Positions 10,385-19,792 of a DNA stretch of 64,000 bases are shown here, in pieces. The first letter of the stretch is position 1; each line of letters opens with the position of its first letter. The DNA is taken from contig NZ_OCMY01000001.1 in the NCBI RefSeq assembly GCF_900215435.1, positions 2,108,001-2,172,000 on the forward strand. Direction: 5' to 3'. Below the pieces are notes generated by a model. That model was not told the DNA's origin. It did not search any database and was given only the letters and a program-made list of their open reading frames with translations. Made by a program: the position numbers and the translations under genes. The stretch comes from Candidatus Pantoea floridensis (GTDB lineage Bacteria; Pseudomonadota; Gammaproteobacteria; Enterobacterales; Enterobacteriaceae).

Positions 10385-11392
10385 CTATTTTGCCTGATGC
10401 GGCTGCGGCATCTCTTTATCATCTTTGTATTTCGCCGTGGCGATCCACGCTGCGCAGAACAGCGTCAGACGTGCAAAGAAGTAGAAGAAGGCCATTAAGC
10501 CAAGCACCGAACCAAAGGCCGCGCCAGAAGGCGAGGTTGCCAGTTTTGGCAGGGTCAGCGTCATCACAAATTTAATCACCTCAAAGCCAATTGCTGCCAG
10601 CAGCGTACCGCGGAACAGCGCTTTCTTACGCGGCTTATGGCGCGGCAGAATCCAGAAGATCCACAGGAACAGCAGGTAGTTCGCGAAAATAGAGATCGAT
10701 AACGCGATGATGGTCATCGCTGGTCGCAGCCACTCAATATCCTGCAATCCCAGCGCATTCACAATTGCCGCCTGCGCCGCACCTGCAATGGAGGTCAGCG
10801 ACAGCGTAATCACCAGCGCAAACATCAAACCAAGCAGTGAAAGCAAATCACGCGCGTACTTTTTCCAGAACTTCTCCTGGTCATCTGGCTTACGTTCCCA
10901 TACATCGCGCGACTGCGCGCGCACCGCTTCACGCAGATTGCCCATCCAGTTGATGCCGGAGTACAGCGCCAGCAGCAAACCGGTCAATCCTACCGTTGCG
11001 CGCTGCTGAATCGCGGTATTCACCGTGTTCTTCAGGGTGGTAGCCAACGTAGGATCGCTGATGCTGTTAACGATTTTGTTGATCAACTCGGTGAGCAAGT
11101 CCTGATTCGACGCCAGCACAAAGCCGACAGCCGCAAAGGAGACCATCAAAATCGGTATCAGGGAGAGAAATGAGAAGTAGGTGATAGCCGCGCCAAACTG
11201 GCTGCCGAGGCGATCGTTAAAGCGTTCAAGCGCACGCAAAAAATGTGCGACCGCGGGAATCGCCTGAAACCAGGCGGCAAAGCGCGAAACGTTTTGGATC
11301 GAGCCATCTACGGTTTTATTACCGGTTTTGATATCAATCAGCGGCTTGGCTTCTGCCTCAGCCGCGCTCTCTTTAGGGGTGTTGTCCGTCAT
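10385..11392 (-). CDS. yhjD: Inner membrane protein YhjD (YihY/UPF0761 family)
   Basis: Polytopic inner-membrane protein of the YihY/UPF0761 family, 335 residues, matching E. coli YhjD (337) across its length. Recognisable family blocks are FNDRLGSQFGAAITYFSFLSLIPILM, read in parts, and GAAFGSVLGLMAFFYFFARL near the end. A point mutation in E. coli yhjD is known to suppress loss of normal lipopolysaccharide core addition, which suggests a role in lipid A precursor export; the native function is unsettled. It lies upstream of yhjE on the same strand, separated by a hairpin-containing gap. Confidence 0.92.
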   Translation of the reverse strand: MTDNTPKESAAEAEAKPLIDIKTGNKTVDGSIQNVSRFAAWFQAIPAVAHFLRALERFNDRLGSQFGAAITYFSFLSLIPILMVSFAAVGFVLASNQDLLTELINKIVNSISDPTLATTLKNTVNTAIQQRATVGLTGLLLALYSGINWMGNLREAVRAQSRDVWERKPDDQEKFWKKYARDLLSLLGLMFALVITLSLTSIAGAAQAAIVNALGLQDIEWLRPAMTIIALSISIFANYLLFLWIFWILPRHKPRKKALFRGTLLAAIGFEVIKFVMTLTLPKLATSPSGAAFGSVLGLMAFFYFFARLTLFCAAWIATAKYKDDKEMPQPHQAK

Positions 11393-11437
11393 AGACGATA
11401 GTCATCCTGTTCACTGCGAAAATACAATTATAGCGTC

Positions 11438-12337
11438 TTATGTCACATACTCTTGTAGGACTTGGCTGAGCCACTCCATAAACACTCGCACGCGGCGCGC
11501 CACGTTACGACGATGCGGATAAAGCAGCGAGATCGGCATCGGTTTCGCCGGGAAGTGATGCAGCACTTCTACCAGCTGTCCTGATTCCAGCAGCGGCTGT
11601 ACGCCAATTGCCGGTACCTGAATAATGCCGAGACCGGCGAGACACGCGGCACGATAGGTCTCGGTACTGTTTACCGTCACCACGCCGCCGGTTTGAATGT
11701 AATGACACTGTTTGCCATCAAAATACTCAAAGCCCTGTGAAGGTTGCCCAAGCTGTTGGCTGTAATGCACCATCGCATGTTGCGACAAATCTTCCAGCCG
11801 CACCGGCATGCCGAAGCGGGAAAGGTAGTCGGCGCTGGCGCAGTTGATCAAAGCGTGAGTGCCAATTTTGCGCGCAATCAGGCCGGAATCTTTCAGCTCG
11901 CCCACGCGTACCACGCAGTCAAAGCCTTCACGAATCACATCCACCTGACGATCGCTGCTGCTCAGCTCAATCTCCACGCCAGGATAGTGCTGTAAAAACT
12001 CCGGCAGGCGCGGCAACACAAAGCCGGTCGCCATCGCCACCGACATATCCACGCGCAGTTTGCCGCTTAAAGTGCCGGGATCGTGCTGAAACAGGCTGTC
12101 TATGTCGTCGAGCATCGATAGTAAATCGAGGCAGCGATCGTAATAGACCAGGCCATCCTGAGTCAGATGCACGCGGCGCGTGGTGCGATGCAGCAGGCGC
12201 GTACCCATTTGATTTTCCAGCGCCTGTAGCTGGCGTGAAACGCTGCCTTTCGGTAAACCGAGACTTTCTGCCGCACGGGTAAAACTGCCCATTTCTGCCA
12301 CCCGCACAAAAACCTGCATTGCGTGAATTTTATCCAT
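11438..12337 (-). CDS. yhjC: LysR-family regulator, YhjC type
   Basis: LysR transcription factor with an N-terminal helix-turn-helix (SFTRAAESLGLPKGSVSRQL) and an effector domain; closest in my memory to E. coli YhjC. I choose the ATG of MDKIHAMQVF, giving 299 residues as in E. coli. A GTG three codons upstream gives the longer frame but has a poorer ribosome site. It sits upstream of yhjD on the same strand and divergent from an SDR oxidoreductase 115 bases away, so that oxidoreductase is a likely target (inference). Confidence 0.82.
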   Translation of the reverse strand: MDKIHAMQVFVRVAEMGSFTRAAESLGLPKGSVSRQLQALENQMGTRLLHRTTRRVHLTQDGLVYYDRCLDLLSMLDDIDSLFQHDPGTLSGKLRVDMSVAMATGFVLPRLPEFLQHYPGVEIELSSSDRQVDVIREGFDCVVRVGELKDSGLIARKIGTHALINCASADYLSRFGMPVRLEDLSQHAMVHYSQQLGQPSQGFEYFDGKQCHYIQTGGVVTVNSTETYRAACLAGLGIIQVPAIGVQPLLESGQLVEVLHHFPAKPMPISLLYPHRRNVARRVRVFMEWLSQVLQEYVT

Positions 12338-12452
12338 GTTGTTCACCGATTGTTGTTGTTAGTGAAACAGTGCTGCGTATTCCTCTGCGTTTATAGATCA
12401 ATTATTCGCGAATATCCTTATCCCGTGTTCAATTTTCCAACTGGAGCGAAAC

Positions 12453-13211
12453 ATGAGTCATAAAATTGCATTGATTACCGGCGGAAATCGCGGTTTAGGC
12501 AAAAATGGCGCGCTGAAACTGGCCGCTAAAGGCACCGATATCCTGTTTACCTATCGCAACCATGCTGAAGAAGCGCAGGCGGTAGTACAACAGATTGAAG
12601 CGCTGGGCGCGCGTGCAGTGGCGCTGCAGCTGGATGTTGGCGACACGGGGCAATTTGATGGCTTTGTGGCCCAGGTAAAAGAGGCGCTGCAAAAAACCTG
12701 GCAGCGTGACAACTTTGACTATTTAGTGAACAACGCCGGCCACGGCCACTACAAGCCCTTTGCCGATACCACGGAAGATGAGTTCGACGCACTGGTGAAT
12801 GTGCATTTCAAAGGGCCCTATTTCCTGACGCAGAAACTGCTGCCACTGCTGGTGGATGGTGCGCGCATCCTGAACATTTCCAGTGGCTTAACGCGTATGA
12901 CGCTGCCAGGTTCTGGCACTTACGCGTCGATGAAAGGCGCGATGGAAGTATTAACCCGCTATCAGGCTAAAGAGCTGGGTGAACGCCGCATCCGCGTCAA
13001 CATTCTGGCGCCAGGAGCGATAGAAACCGATTTTGGCGGTGGCCACGTACGTGATACCAAAGATCTCAACGACCACATCGCTTCGGTGACTGCGCTGGGT
13101 CGTGTGGGATTACCGGATGATATTGGTGACGCCATTAGCGCAATTCTCAGCGATGAAACCAGCTGGATCACCGCGCAGCGCATTGAAGCCTCAGGTGGCC
13201 AGGCACTGTAA
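12453..13211 (+). CDS. Short-chain dehydrogenase/reductase (SDR)
   Basis: Classical SDR oxidoreductase, 252 residues. The NAD(P)-binding TGGNRGLG motif is at residues 9-16, followed by NNAG (NNAGHGHY), the catalytic serine in NISSGL, and YASMK with catalytic Tyr and Lys. A C-terminal GQAL-type end with preceding GG is typical of the family. ATG follows CTGGAGCGAAAC. It is divergent from the YhjC-like LysR gene, a common arrangement for oxidoreductases controlled by their neighbour. The substrate is unknown. Confidence 0.88.
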   Translation: MSHKIALITGGNRGLGKNGALKLAAKGTDILFTYRNHAEEAQAVVQQIEALGARAVALQLDVGDTGQFDGFVAQVKEALQKTWQRDNFDYLVNNAGHGHYKPFADTTEDEFDALVNVHFKGPYFLTQKLLPLLVDGARILNISSGLTRMTLPGSGTYASMKGAMEVLTRYQAKELGERRIRVNILAPGAIETDFGGGHVRDTKDLNDHIASVTALGRVGLPDDIGDAISAILSDETSWITAQRIEASGGQAL

Positions 13212-13213
13212 TC

Positions 13214-13284
13214 CGTAGGGTCGCCATTAATGGCGACCTCATTAAACCGCGACGCCAGCCAGGTTGCCATAAATGGCAACCTTA
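13214..13284. repeat. GTAG-headed palindrome pair, tail-to-tail
   Basis: A GTAGGG-TCGCCAT unit (13214-13238) and a variant GGTTGCCAT-AA-ATGGCAACC unit (13260-13281) in opposite orientation. Unlike most pairs here the heads point outward. It fills the gap between the convergent SDR and PhzF genes. Confidence 0.8.
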
Positions 13285-14130
13285 CACCGCAATCGTCCCA
13301 TCAATCACCGTCACCGTTTGGCCGCCAATCCAGATCGCTGCATCACTAAAACTCACCTGAATGCGACCTTCACGCTGAATCACGCTGCCCTGGCGCGCCC
13401 GATAATCACGCGTTTGGCCCTGGGCGGCGAAGTAGCGTGCCAGGCACGCATTGGCGCTACCGGTAACCGGATCTTCGGTCAAACTGCCATTCTCAACCAG
13501 CAACGCGCGCACTTCGTACTGCTCGTTTTCATCCGCGGGAAGCGCGCCAAAAATCATCGTGCCGTTAACATCGGCATGCTGTTGCAGACGATGTAAATCG
13601 GCCACCGAGGGCACCACATCCAGTACCGCCTGCGCGCTGCTCAGTGGAATCAGCAGCCAGCGAATGCCCATATCGACGATGGTGGGTGCCTGGCTGAGAT
13701 CAAAGGCTTCGCTGTTGAGCGCACTGCTCATCAGCGCATCGCTAAAAGGCGTTAAGGTGGCGGCGGGGGCTGCAAAGGCCAGCGCGCCGTCGTGGCTAAT
13801 CTTCACCTCAACCAGGCCAACGCCGCACTCCTGCACAATCTTGCCCGGCGTTTTTAGCGGCCAACCCGCTTCGAGTAGCGCGTGCGCGGTGCCGAGCGTT
13901 GGATGACCGGCAAAGGGCAGTTCACCTTCTACGGTAAAAATGCGCACGCGGTAATCTGCCGCTTCATCTTGCGGCGGCAGCACAAAGGTGGTTTCCGACA
14001 GATTCGTCCAGCGCGCGATTGCTGCCAGCTGCGCGTCACTTAATCCCTGCGCATCCATAATCACCGCCAGCGGATTACCTTTGAACGCCGATGAGGTAAA
14101 CACATCCACCTGTTTAAATGCGACCTGCAT
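13282..14130 (-). CDS. PhzF-family isomerase-like protein
   Basis: PhzF/diaminopimelate-epimerase-fold protein, 282 residues from the ATG of MQVAFKQVDVF. An in-frame GTG two codons earlier overlaps the AAGGAG ribosome site and is unlikely. Family signatures: VDVFTSSAFKGNPLAV at the start, the conserved Glu in NLSETTFVLPP, the PFAGHPTLGTA motif, and DPVTGSANACL in the second half. Relatives include PhzF (phenazine synthesis) and many enterobacterial proteins of unknown substrate such as YddE. There is no phenazine operon here, so a metabolic isomerase role is more likely. Confidence 0.88.
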   Translation of the reverse strand: MQVAFKQVDVFTSSAFKGNPLAVIMDAQGLSDAQLAAIARWTNLSETTFVLPPQDEAADYRVRIFTVEGELPFAGHPTLGTAHALLEAGWPLKTPGKIVQECGVGLVEVKISHDGALAFAAPAATLTPFSDALMSSALNSEAFDLSQAPTIVDMGIRWLLIPLSSAQAVLDVVPSVADLHRLQQHADVNGTMIFGALPADENEQYEVRALLVENGSLTEDPVTGSANACLARYFAAQGQTRDYRARQGSVIQREGRIQVSFSDAAIWIGGQTVTVIDGTIAV

Positions 14131-14243
14131 TGTCACTCCTTCCTCGTTGAGGTTGTCTGAAATCCGGATTTACATCCTGCCGATTGCGAAAGGCCAGCAA
14201 CAGGGCTATGAATAGATTAAGAATTCTGCAATTGGAGACTGCA

Positions 14244-14867
14244 ATGTTAAAAGTGCTTGGCCGTACTTCGTCTATTAACGTGCGAAAAGTTCTGTGGCTG
14301 TGCGAAGAACTGGATATCGCGTATGAATCTGAACCCTGGGGCGACGATCCGCAATCGCTGCACTCGCCCGAGTTTATGGCACTCAATCCCAATGCAATGG
14401 TCCCGGTGATTATCGAGGACGATTTCGTGCTGTGGGAATCCAACACTATTTTGCGCTATCTGGCTAATAGCAACGGCGGCGAATGGCTCTACCCAGAGAA
14501 TCCGCGCGCCCGTGCGCCGGTCGATCAGTGGATGGATTGGCAAGCCACCGAGCTGAATACCTCCTGGCGCTATGCATTTATGTCACTGGTGCGCAACTCG
14601 CCAGCACATCAGGATCCCCGACTGCTGGCGGCGGCCGTCAAAGGCTGGACGCACACCATGAACATTCTCAACGCGCATTTGGAAAAAACCGGGCGCTACG
14701 TCGCAGGCCGCAATTTCTCGCTGGCAGACATTCCCGTGGGATTAGCGGTGAATCGCTGGTATGAAACACCGCTTGAGCATCCTCCCTTCCCGGCGGTACA
14801 AACGTATTACGAGCGCCTGACCGAGCGTGAGCCTTACACCACCTGGGGCCGCAACGGCAAGCCCTGA
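14244..14867 (+). CDS. Glutathione S-transferase, GstB-like
   Basis: Cytosolic GST of 207 residues. The thioredoxin-like domain starts MLKVLGRTSSINVRKVLWLCEEL. The glutathione-binding NAMVPVIIEDD and ESNTILRYLA segments (cis-Pro in MVPV, Glu-Ser for gamma-glutamyl binding) follow, then an all-helical domain. I take the ATG at 14244 (GGAG eight bases upstream) rather than the longer frame, whose extra 20 residues have no GST character. Similar to E. coli GstB. Its 3' end overlaps the convergent MocR gene by 34 bases. Confidence 0.88.
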   Translation: MLKVLGRTSSINVRKVLWLCEELDIAYESEPWGDDPQSLHSPEFMALNPNAMVPVIIEDDFVLWESNTILRYLANSNGGEWLYPENPRARAPVDQWMDWQATELNTSWRYAFMSLVRNSPAHQDPRLLAAAVKGWTHTMNILNAHLEKTGRYVAGRNFSLADIPVGLAVNRWYETPLEHPPFPAVQTYYERLTEREPYTTWGRNGKP

Positions 14868-16408
14868 TCCTGCCCCGGCGCGAGGCCTGTCATTTCGCAG
14901 GCCAGCGCGCCGGTGCGTTGCAACGCCCACGTATAACGCTCATCAAACGGATAGCAGCAGGAGAGGCGCAGCGCGTGCGTATAGCGATTGCTCAGCGAGT
15001 AGAGCGCTCCCGGCGTTACACAGATTTGCTCTTGCAGCAGACGATGAAACATCTCCACGGTATCGACTTTGCCCGGCAGTTCTACCCAAAAGACAAATCC
15101 GCCGCGCGGCAGGGTAGCGCGCGTGCCCTGTGGGAAGTGGCGCGCCAGCATCCCGCGCGCGGCATCAAGATTTGCGGCATAGCGCCGCCGCAGCGTGCGC
15201 AGATGATGATCGTAACCGCCGCTGGCAAGAAACTCGGCCAGCGTTTCGCTCAACAGGCGTGATTCTGCCATGGAGGACACTGCCTTAAGCTGGGCGATGC
15301 GTTCATGAAAGCGGCCGGCGGCCGTCCAGCCGATACGAAAATCGGGTGCCACGGTTTTGGTAAAGCTGGTGCAGTAAATCACCCAGCCGTCGCTATCAAA
15401 GGCCTTCACCGGCGGCGATAGCGGCCACTCAAATTGCAATTCGTCGTACAAGCCGTCTTCCAGCAGCGGAACGTGGTAAGTATTCACTAACTTAGCCAGG
15501 CGCTTTTTATGCTCCAGCGGCATCACATAACCCAGCGGGTTCTGCGCGCCGGGCATGGCGATCACTGCCTGAATGCGTTTCTCCTGCAGCAGCATCTCCA
15601 GTGCATCCAGCGACAAACCTTGCTGCGGATCGGTGGGGATTTCCAGCGCCTTCAGCCCCAGCGACGCCAGCAGCGGAAACAGGAAGAAATAGGTTGGCGA
15701 TTCCAGACCAATGCAGTCGCCGGGCTTGGTTACTGCACGCAGCGCCAGCTGCAGCGCTTCCATGCAGCCGTGGGTGAGGGTGATCTCCTGCGGCGGCAGA
15801 TTGATGCCGTTATGCAGCGCGCGGCGCGCAATCTCCTCCCGTAAGCGCTCACTACCAGGCGGAAGCGCGTAGCGCCCGATAATGTTGGGATTCTGCCGCA
15901 AAATGGAGGCGGTAATGCGTCCGATACGCGCCGCCGGATAGAAGGTGCCATCCTGCGGACAGGCGAGCGAGATATTGGTGTACTCCGGATTATTCTGCGC
16001 GGCGAACACCTGCTCAATCAGCGCCAGCTTTTGCGAGCTGGGGTCATTAATTTTTGCCGCAAGCGGTTTAACCGGACGCGTCACGGCGGGCAGCACGCCG
16101 CGCACGTAATAACCCGATTGCGGACGTGATTCGATCAGGCCGCGATCTTCCAGGATTTGCCAGGCGTTTAACACCGTATTGATACTAACCTGATGTGATT
16201 GTGCCACGCGCCGGATCGCCGGCAGTCGTTTGCCCGGCTTTAACGTGCCCTGATGAATTGACTCGGCAAAACTATCGACCAGCTGCTGATACAGCGTTTG
16301 ACCGGATGAAAGAGGAAGGGACACAAAAGCCTCCGCGCGTGATGGGTACAATTCAGTTTTAAGACAACTGTATCCATTACAATAGTAGTTTTGTGTCTCT
16401 GTTTCCAT
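14834..16408 (-). CDS. MocR/PdxR-type GntR-aminotransferase regulator
   Basis: Fusion of an N-terminal GntR winged helix (about residues 35-105; RRVAQSHQVSINTVLNAWQILE) and a fold-type I aminotransferase-like domain with the PLP lysine in TSFTKTVAPDFRIGW. 524 residues from METETQNYYC, with GGAG about nine bases upstream; the longer frame would run across the start of the divergent exporter. MocR proteins typically regulate the divergent neighbour using PLP or an amino-compound adduct, so the LysE-type exporter is the likely target (inference). Confidence 0.87.
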   Translation of the reverse strand: METETQNYYCNGYSCLKTELYPSRAEAFVSLPLSSGQTLYQQLVDSFAESIHQGTLKPGKRLPAIRRVAQSHQVSINTVLNAWQILEDRGLIESRPQSGYYVRGVLPAVTRPVKPLAAKINDPSSQKLALIEQVFAAQNNPEYTNISLACPQDGTFYPAARIGRITASILRQNPNIIGRYALPPGSERLREEIARRALHNGINLPPQEITLTHGCMEALQLALRAVTKPGDCIGLESPTYFFLFPLLASLGLKALEIPTDPQQGLSLDALEMLLQEKRIQAVIAMPGAQNPLGYVMPLEHKKRLAKLVNTYHVPLLEDGLYDELQFEWPLSPPVKAFDSDGWVIYCTSFTKTVAPDFRIGWTAAGRFHERIAQLKAVSSMAESRLLSETLAEFLASGGYDHHLRTLRRRYAANLDAARGMLARHFPQGTRATLPRGGFVFWVELPGKVDTVEMFHRLLQEQICVTPGALYSLSNRYTHALRLSCCYPFDERYTWALQRTGALACEMTGLAPGQDQGLPLRPQVV

Positions 16409-16460
16409 CGCGCGCTCCGCATTAGCATAAATGCAACATTGGTTCATCAGGAAGCGCATC

Positions 16461-17048
16461 ATGCTCGATCCCTCATTCTTCAGCTACGTCACCGTTATGT
16501 CGATCACGCCCGGCCCGAACAATCTGTTACTGGCGACCTCAGGCGTCAACTTTGGCTTCAGGCGCACGCTGCCGATGCTGTTTGGCATCCTGCTGGGCTG
16601 TGCGATACAGATGCTGCTGGCAAGTATGGCGCTGGATGTGTTGCTGCACTGGATGGGCGCGATTCGCCTGCCGCTGACAGTGGTCGGATGCAGCTATCTG
16701 CTGTGGCTCTCATGGAAGATATTCCGCGCCGGGGCGCCGGCGTTGCGCGAACGCCCGCGCCCGATGACGCTAGTGGGCGGTATCTGTTTTCAGGCGGTGA
16801 ATCCGAAAGCCTGGCTGATGGTGACGAACGTGGCGCTGATGTACGCCAACAGCAACGGCGTGCTGACCGTATTATTGGGATTTGCAGCGTTGAATCTGCC
16901 GTGCATTTTGATTTGGGCCGCGCTGGGCGACCGCTTGCGCAGCCATCTGCAAGTGGCGTGGAAACGTCAGGCGTTTAACGGTTTGATGGCGTTATCGCTG
17001 GTGGCAACTACGGCGTGGATGCTGTATGACGCGGTACTGCTAAGCTAG
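16461..17048 (+). CDS. LysE/RhtB-family amino acid exporter
   Basis: 195-residue membrane protein with about six hydrophobic segments and the LysE/RhtB signature SITPGPNNLLLATSGVNFG at residues 13-31. Family members export amino acids such as threonine, homoserine, lysine or cysteine. Start ATG at 16461 follows CAGGAAG. Divergent from the MocR regulator with 52 bases between starts, a pairing common for amino-acid exporters controlled by PLP-linked sensors. Confidence 0.88.
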   Translation: MLDPSFFSYVTVMSITPGPNNLLLATSGVNFGFRRTLPMLFGILLGCAIQMLLASMALDVLLHWMGAIRLPLTVVGCSYLLWLSWKIFRAGAPALRERPRPMTLVGGICFQAVNPKAWLMVTNVALMYANSNGVLTVLLGFAALNLPCILIWAALGDRLRSHLQVAWKRQAFNGLMALSLVATTAWMLYDAVLLS

Positions 17049-17055
17049 TGATTGC

Positions 17056-17107
17056 GGTGCGCATGAATGCGCACCCTACAATGTAGGGTCGCCATTCATG
17101 GCGACCT
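17056..17107. repeat. GTAG-headed palindrome pair (two different stems)
   Basis: GGTGCGCAT-GA-ATGCGCACC-CTAC followed after a short spacer by GTAGGG-TCGCCAT-TC-ATGGCGACC, heads facing each other. Lies between the exporter and the convergent mqo. Confidence 0.88.
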
Positions 17108-17124
17108 GGGTTGAGACCACCTTA

Positions 17125-18735
17125 TTACTTCCCCACCACGTGCGCCGTTTCGCGCGCTTCATCGTTGGCGGCATCCGGTGTAACAACGGGTTCGTAATCG
17201 AGTTGCAGCACGCGACTGGTGTCGGCCAGCACTTTCTCGGTTAGCGCCACATCGCCGTTCAGTTTGCGGCCCCACGATGGGATCACCATGCGGATTTTAG
17301 TCTGCCACTCCGGTGAACGCATGTGCTCCGGGAAGGCTTTCGCCATCAGCTCGAGCATAATCGGTGCGGCGGTTGATGCACCAGGCGAGGCGCCGAGCAA
17401 CGCCGAAATCGAACCGTCTTCAGACGTCACCACTTCGGTGCCAAGACGCAGCACGCCGCCCTCTTTCTCGTCATTTTTAATGATCTGCACGCGCTGGCCT
17501 GCCGTCACCAAACGCCAATCTTCCTGCTGCGCCTGCGGGACGTAAGCTCGCAAGGCTTCCATACGATCGCTGTCGCTTTGCAGCACCTGATCAACCAGAT
17601 ATTTCACCAGGTCGAAACTCTTCAGGCCAACCTGCACCATCGGTTTCAGGTTGCTGCCATTCATCGCGCCGAACATATCCAGCAGCGAACCTTGCTTAAG
17701 GAATTTGGTGGAGAAGGTGGCGAACGGGCCAAAGAGCAGCACCTGCTTGCCATCCAGCACGCGGGTATCAACGTGCGGCACCGACATCGGCGGTGCCCCG
17801 ACGCTGGCTTTGCCATACACCTTCGCCATGTGCTGTTTCACCACGTCCGGATTTTCCGTAACGAGGAAAGAGCCGCCCACCGGGAAGCCGGCGTAGCCTT
17901 TCACTTCGGGAATGCCGGATTTCTGCAGCAGCGGCAACGCCGCGCCGCCCGCACCAATAAACAGCTGGCGCGTAGTCAGCACACGGTTTTCTCCGCTGGC
18001 CAGATTATGCAGGCTGACCTGCCAGCGGCCGTCGCTCAGGCGCTTAATGTCACGCACTTCCTGGCGCAGACGCAGGCGGAAATTGGCTTTCTTCTCTAAA
18101 GCAGCAATCAGCTGACGCGTCACTTCACCGAAGTTCACATCGGTGCCCATCTCGGTCCAGGTGGCGGCAACTTTCTGCTTGCTGTCACGCCCGTTCATCA
18201 CCAGCGGAATCCAGCGGGTGATTTGATCGCGGTCTTCTGAATAGCTCATGCCGCGGAACAGCGTACTTTTTTGCAACGCATTGAAGCGCTTGCGCAGAAA
18301 TTCAACGTTATCGTTGCCCCAGACGAAACTCATGTGCGGCGTACTGTGGATAAAGCTTTTAGGATTGCGCAGGTTGCCTTTCTGAACGTGATAGGCCCAG
18401 AACTGGCGCGAAATCTGGAACGATTCGTTAATCGCCACCGCTTTAGCGATGTCGATGCTGCCATCCGCCTTTTGCGGCGTATAGTTCAGCTCCGCCAGCG
18501 CGGCATGGCCGGTTCCCGCATTGTTCCAGCCATTAGAGGATTCAACGGCAACGTCATCAAGACGTTCAACCATCTCAATCGACCAGTCAGGCTCGAGATC
18601 CTGCAGCCATGTGCCCAGGGTCGCACTCATCACGCCTGCGCCAATCAGCAGTACGTCGACGTCTTTTCGGTCCTGAAGGTGTGCGCTTTCCTTGCCAGCG
18701 GCGGCGAGCGCCAGATTTACCGCAGTAGTACTCAT
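17125..18735 (-). CDS. mqo: Malate:quinone oxidoreductase
   Basis: FAD-dependent peripheral membrane enzyme oxidising malate to oxaloacetate and passing electrons to quinone, bypassing NAD-linked malate dehydrogenase in the TCA cycle. 536 residues. The dinucleotide-binding motif [16 protein letters not shown] is at about residue 30, with [31 protein letters not shown] in fragments and a C-terminal [14 protein letters not shown] block typical of MQO. AGGAG lies ten bases before the ATG. It stands alone with a long upstream region. Confidence 0.97.
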   Translation of the reverse strand: MSTTAVNLALAAAGKESAHLQDRKDVDVLLIGAGVMSATLGTWLQDLEPDWSIEMVERLDDVAVESSNGWNNAGTGHAALAELNYTPQKADGSIDIAKAVAINESFQISRQFWAYHVQKGNLRNPKSFIHSTPHMSFVWGNDNVEFLRKRFNALQKSTLFRGMSYSEDRDQITRWIPLVMNGRDSKQKVAATWTEMGTDVNFGEVTRQLIAALEKKANFRLRLRQEVRDIKRLSDGRWQVSLHNLASGENRVLTTRQLFIGAGGAALPLLQKSGIPEVKGYAGFPVGGSFLVTENPDVVKQHMAKVYGKASVGAPPMSVPHVDTRVLDGKQVLLFGPFATFSTKFLKQGSLLDMFGAMNGSNLKPMVQVGLKSFDLVKYLVDQVLQSDSDRMEALRAYVPQAQQEDWRLVTAGQRVQIIKNDEKEGGVLRLGTEVVTSEDGSISALLGASPGASTAAPIMLELMAKAFPEHMRSPEWQTKIRMVIPSWGRKLNGDVALTEKVLADTSRVLQLDYEPVVTPDAANDEARETAHVVGK

Positions 18736-19268
18736 GAGGCGACATCTCCTCTCTCTGTTGACCTGAAGCTCAACAGGTTCGCAGGCGAAATAGCCGCGCT
18801 TCTTTCGAGCGCGTGGTGCTACTTCTCAAAGGTTAAGACTCAGGTATAAGTCATAGGGACGATAACGGTTAACTGCACGTTATGCATATGCATTCGAATA
18901 TAACATTCTCGTATCGGAATTAAACGTTTGTTTATTTTTTAAAGGCGGAAATGATTCAGCATAAGAATTAATCAGCTCAACCCCGCTGCCATAAGGGATT
19001 TTTATCTCTTAATCAGATGCTTATCGTAATGTGAATGTTATGGCTTTGTGAGTGTTGTTATGGGGGAAGGAGAGGTGTAGTGACATGTATCACAATTTAA
19101 GTCAATGATTTTTATCTGTTTTTGGTGGATTGATTATTTATGCGGAATTTGTGGTGCTCAATATTTAGCCAGTCTGTGTAAAAGTAATGTTACAATTTTG
19201 TGGTGATGAATTTTGGTATGAGGAGGCGACTCCTGCAGAAGAAAAATGCATCACCATGCGGAGAGCGA
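18736..19268. other. AT-rich non-coding region upstream of mqo
   Basis: 533 bases between mqo (leftward) and a small leftward gene. It is noticeably AT-richer than its surroundings and must contain the mqo promoter. I see no confident operator, terminator or conserved small gene. Open frames here lack ribosome sites and family resemblance. Confidence 0.5.
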
Positions 19269-19508
19269 TCAACGCGAACGACGTCGCCACAGGAAACGAA
19301 TGACGAAAAACTCAATGGCACCCAGCAGCAAAAACCACAGGCTAAAAACAATCGTATACAGCTGATTAACATCCATCAGATGCAAACTTTCCTGCAGCCG
19401 TTTTGCCAGCTCAATGCCAAACGAGGGCGCGGGCAGCAGCAGAGCGGAGAGAAAGCCCAGCAGCAGAATGCCACCCGGGATAATCAGCGTTTCGAATGGG
19501 TTATTCAT
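19269..19508 (-). CDS. Small membrane protein of unknown function
   Basis: 79 residues from the second of two close ATGs. GGAAG lies six bases before this ATG but abuts the first, hence the choice. Two hydrophobic segments are visible (LIIPGGILLLGFLSALLLP and IVFSLWFLLLGAIEFFVI), with a short hydrophilic link between and a basic end RFLWRRRSR, suggesting an inner-membrane hairpin with a cytoplasmic tail. I do not recognise the family. It lies upstream of, and divergent from, mntP. Confidence 0.6.
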   Translation of the reverse strand: MNNPFETLIIPGGILLLGFLSALLLPAPSFGIELAKRLQESLHLMDVNQLYTIVFSLWFLLLGAIEFFVIRFLWRRRSR

Positions 19509-19639
19509 GGTCATCTTCCAAATCAGTTAGCGTCGGCATTAGCGCATAAAAGGGCGCTACGGTGCAATCCCCGTGCCGGATCGCGCTAAGAAATTTCTTC
19601 TATTCCATTCACTTAGCGACAAAAATAGCGGAAGTTAAG

Positions 19640-19661
19640 AGTTATAGCCTTTGCTATACTT
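19640..19661. promoter_or_regulatory. MntR-binding site upstream of mntP
   Basis: Palindrome TATAGC-CTTT-GCTATA at 19643-19658 matches the core of the enterobacterial MntR box (consensus ATAGC-N4-GCTAT with flanking A/T). MntR with Mn2+ activates mntP and represses mntH in E. coli. The site is about 135 bases before the mntP start, leaving room for a leader. A TATACT overlapping its right arm could be a -10. Confidence 0.8.
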
Positions 19662-19792
19662 AAATCCCTGATTTTACTGTCTTTTTTTTGGCGTTTTAGC
19701 ATGTTAGACTGCGCGCACTTTTTCATTACTGAACAATAAATGCGGAGAAGTAGCGGCTTTAGGGCCTGTTCCGCGGCATTGATTGAAAACCC

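Noticed and set aside
19200..19589. Plus-strand open frame of 129 codons opposite the small membrane protein
   Set aside because: Low-complexity Gln/Lys/Arg-rich product, no family resemblance, and it covers the minus-strand gene that has hydrophobic segments and a ribosome site.
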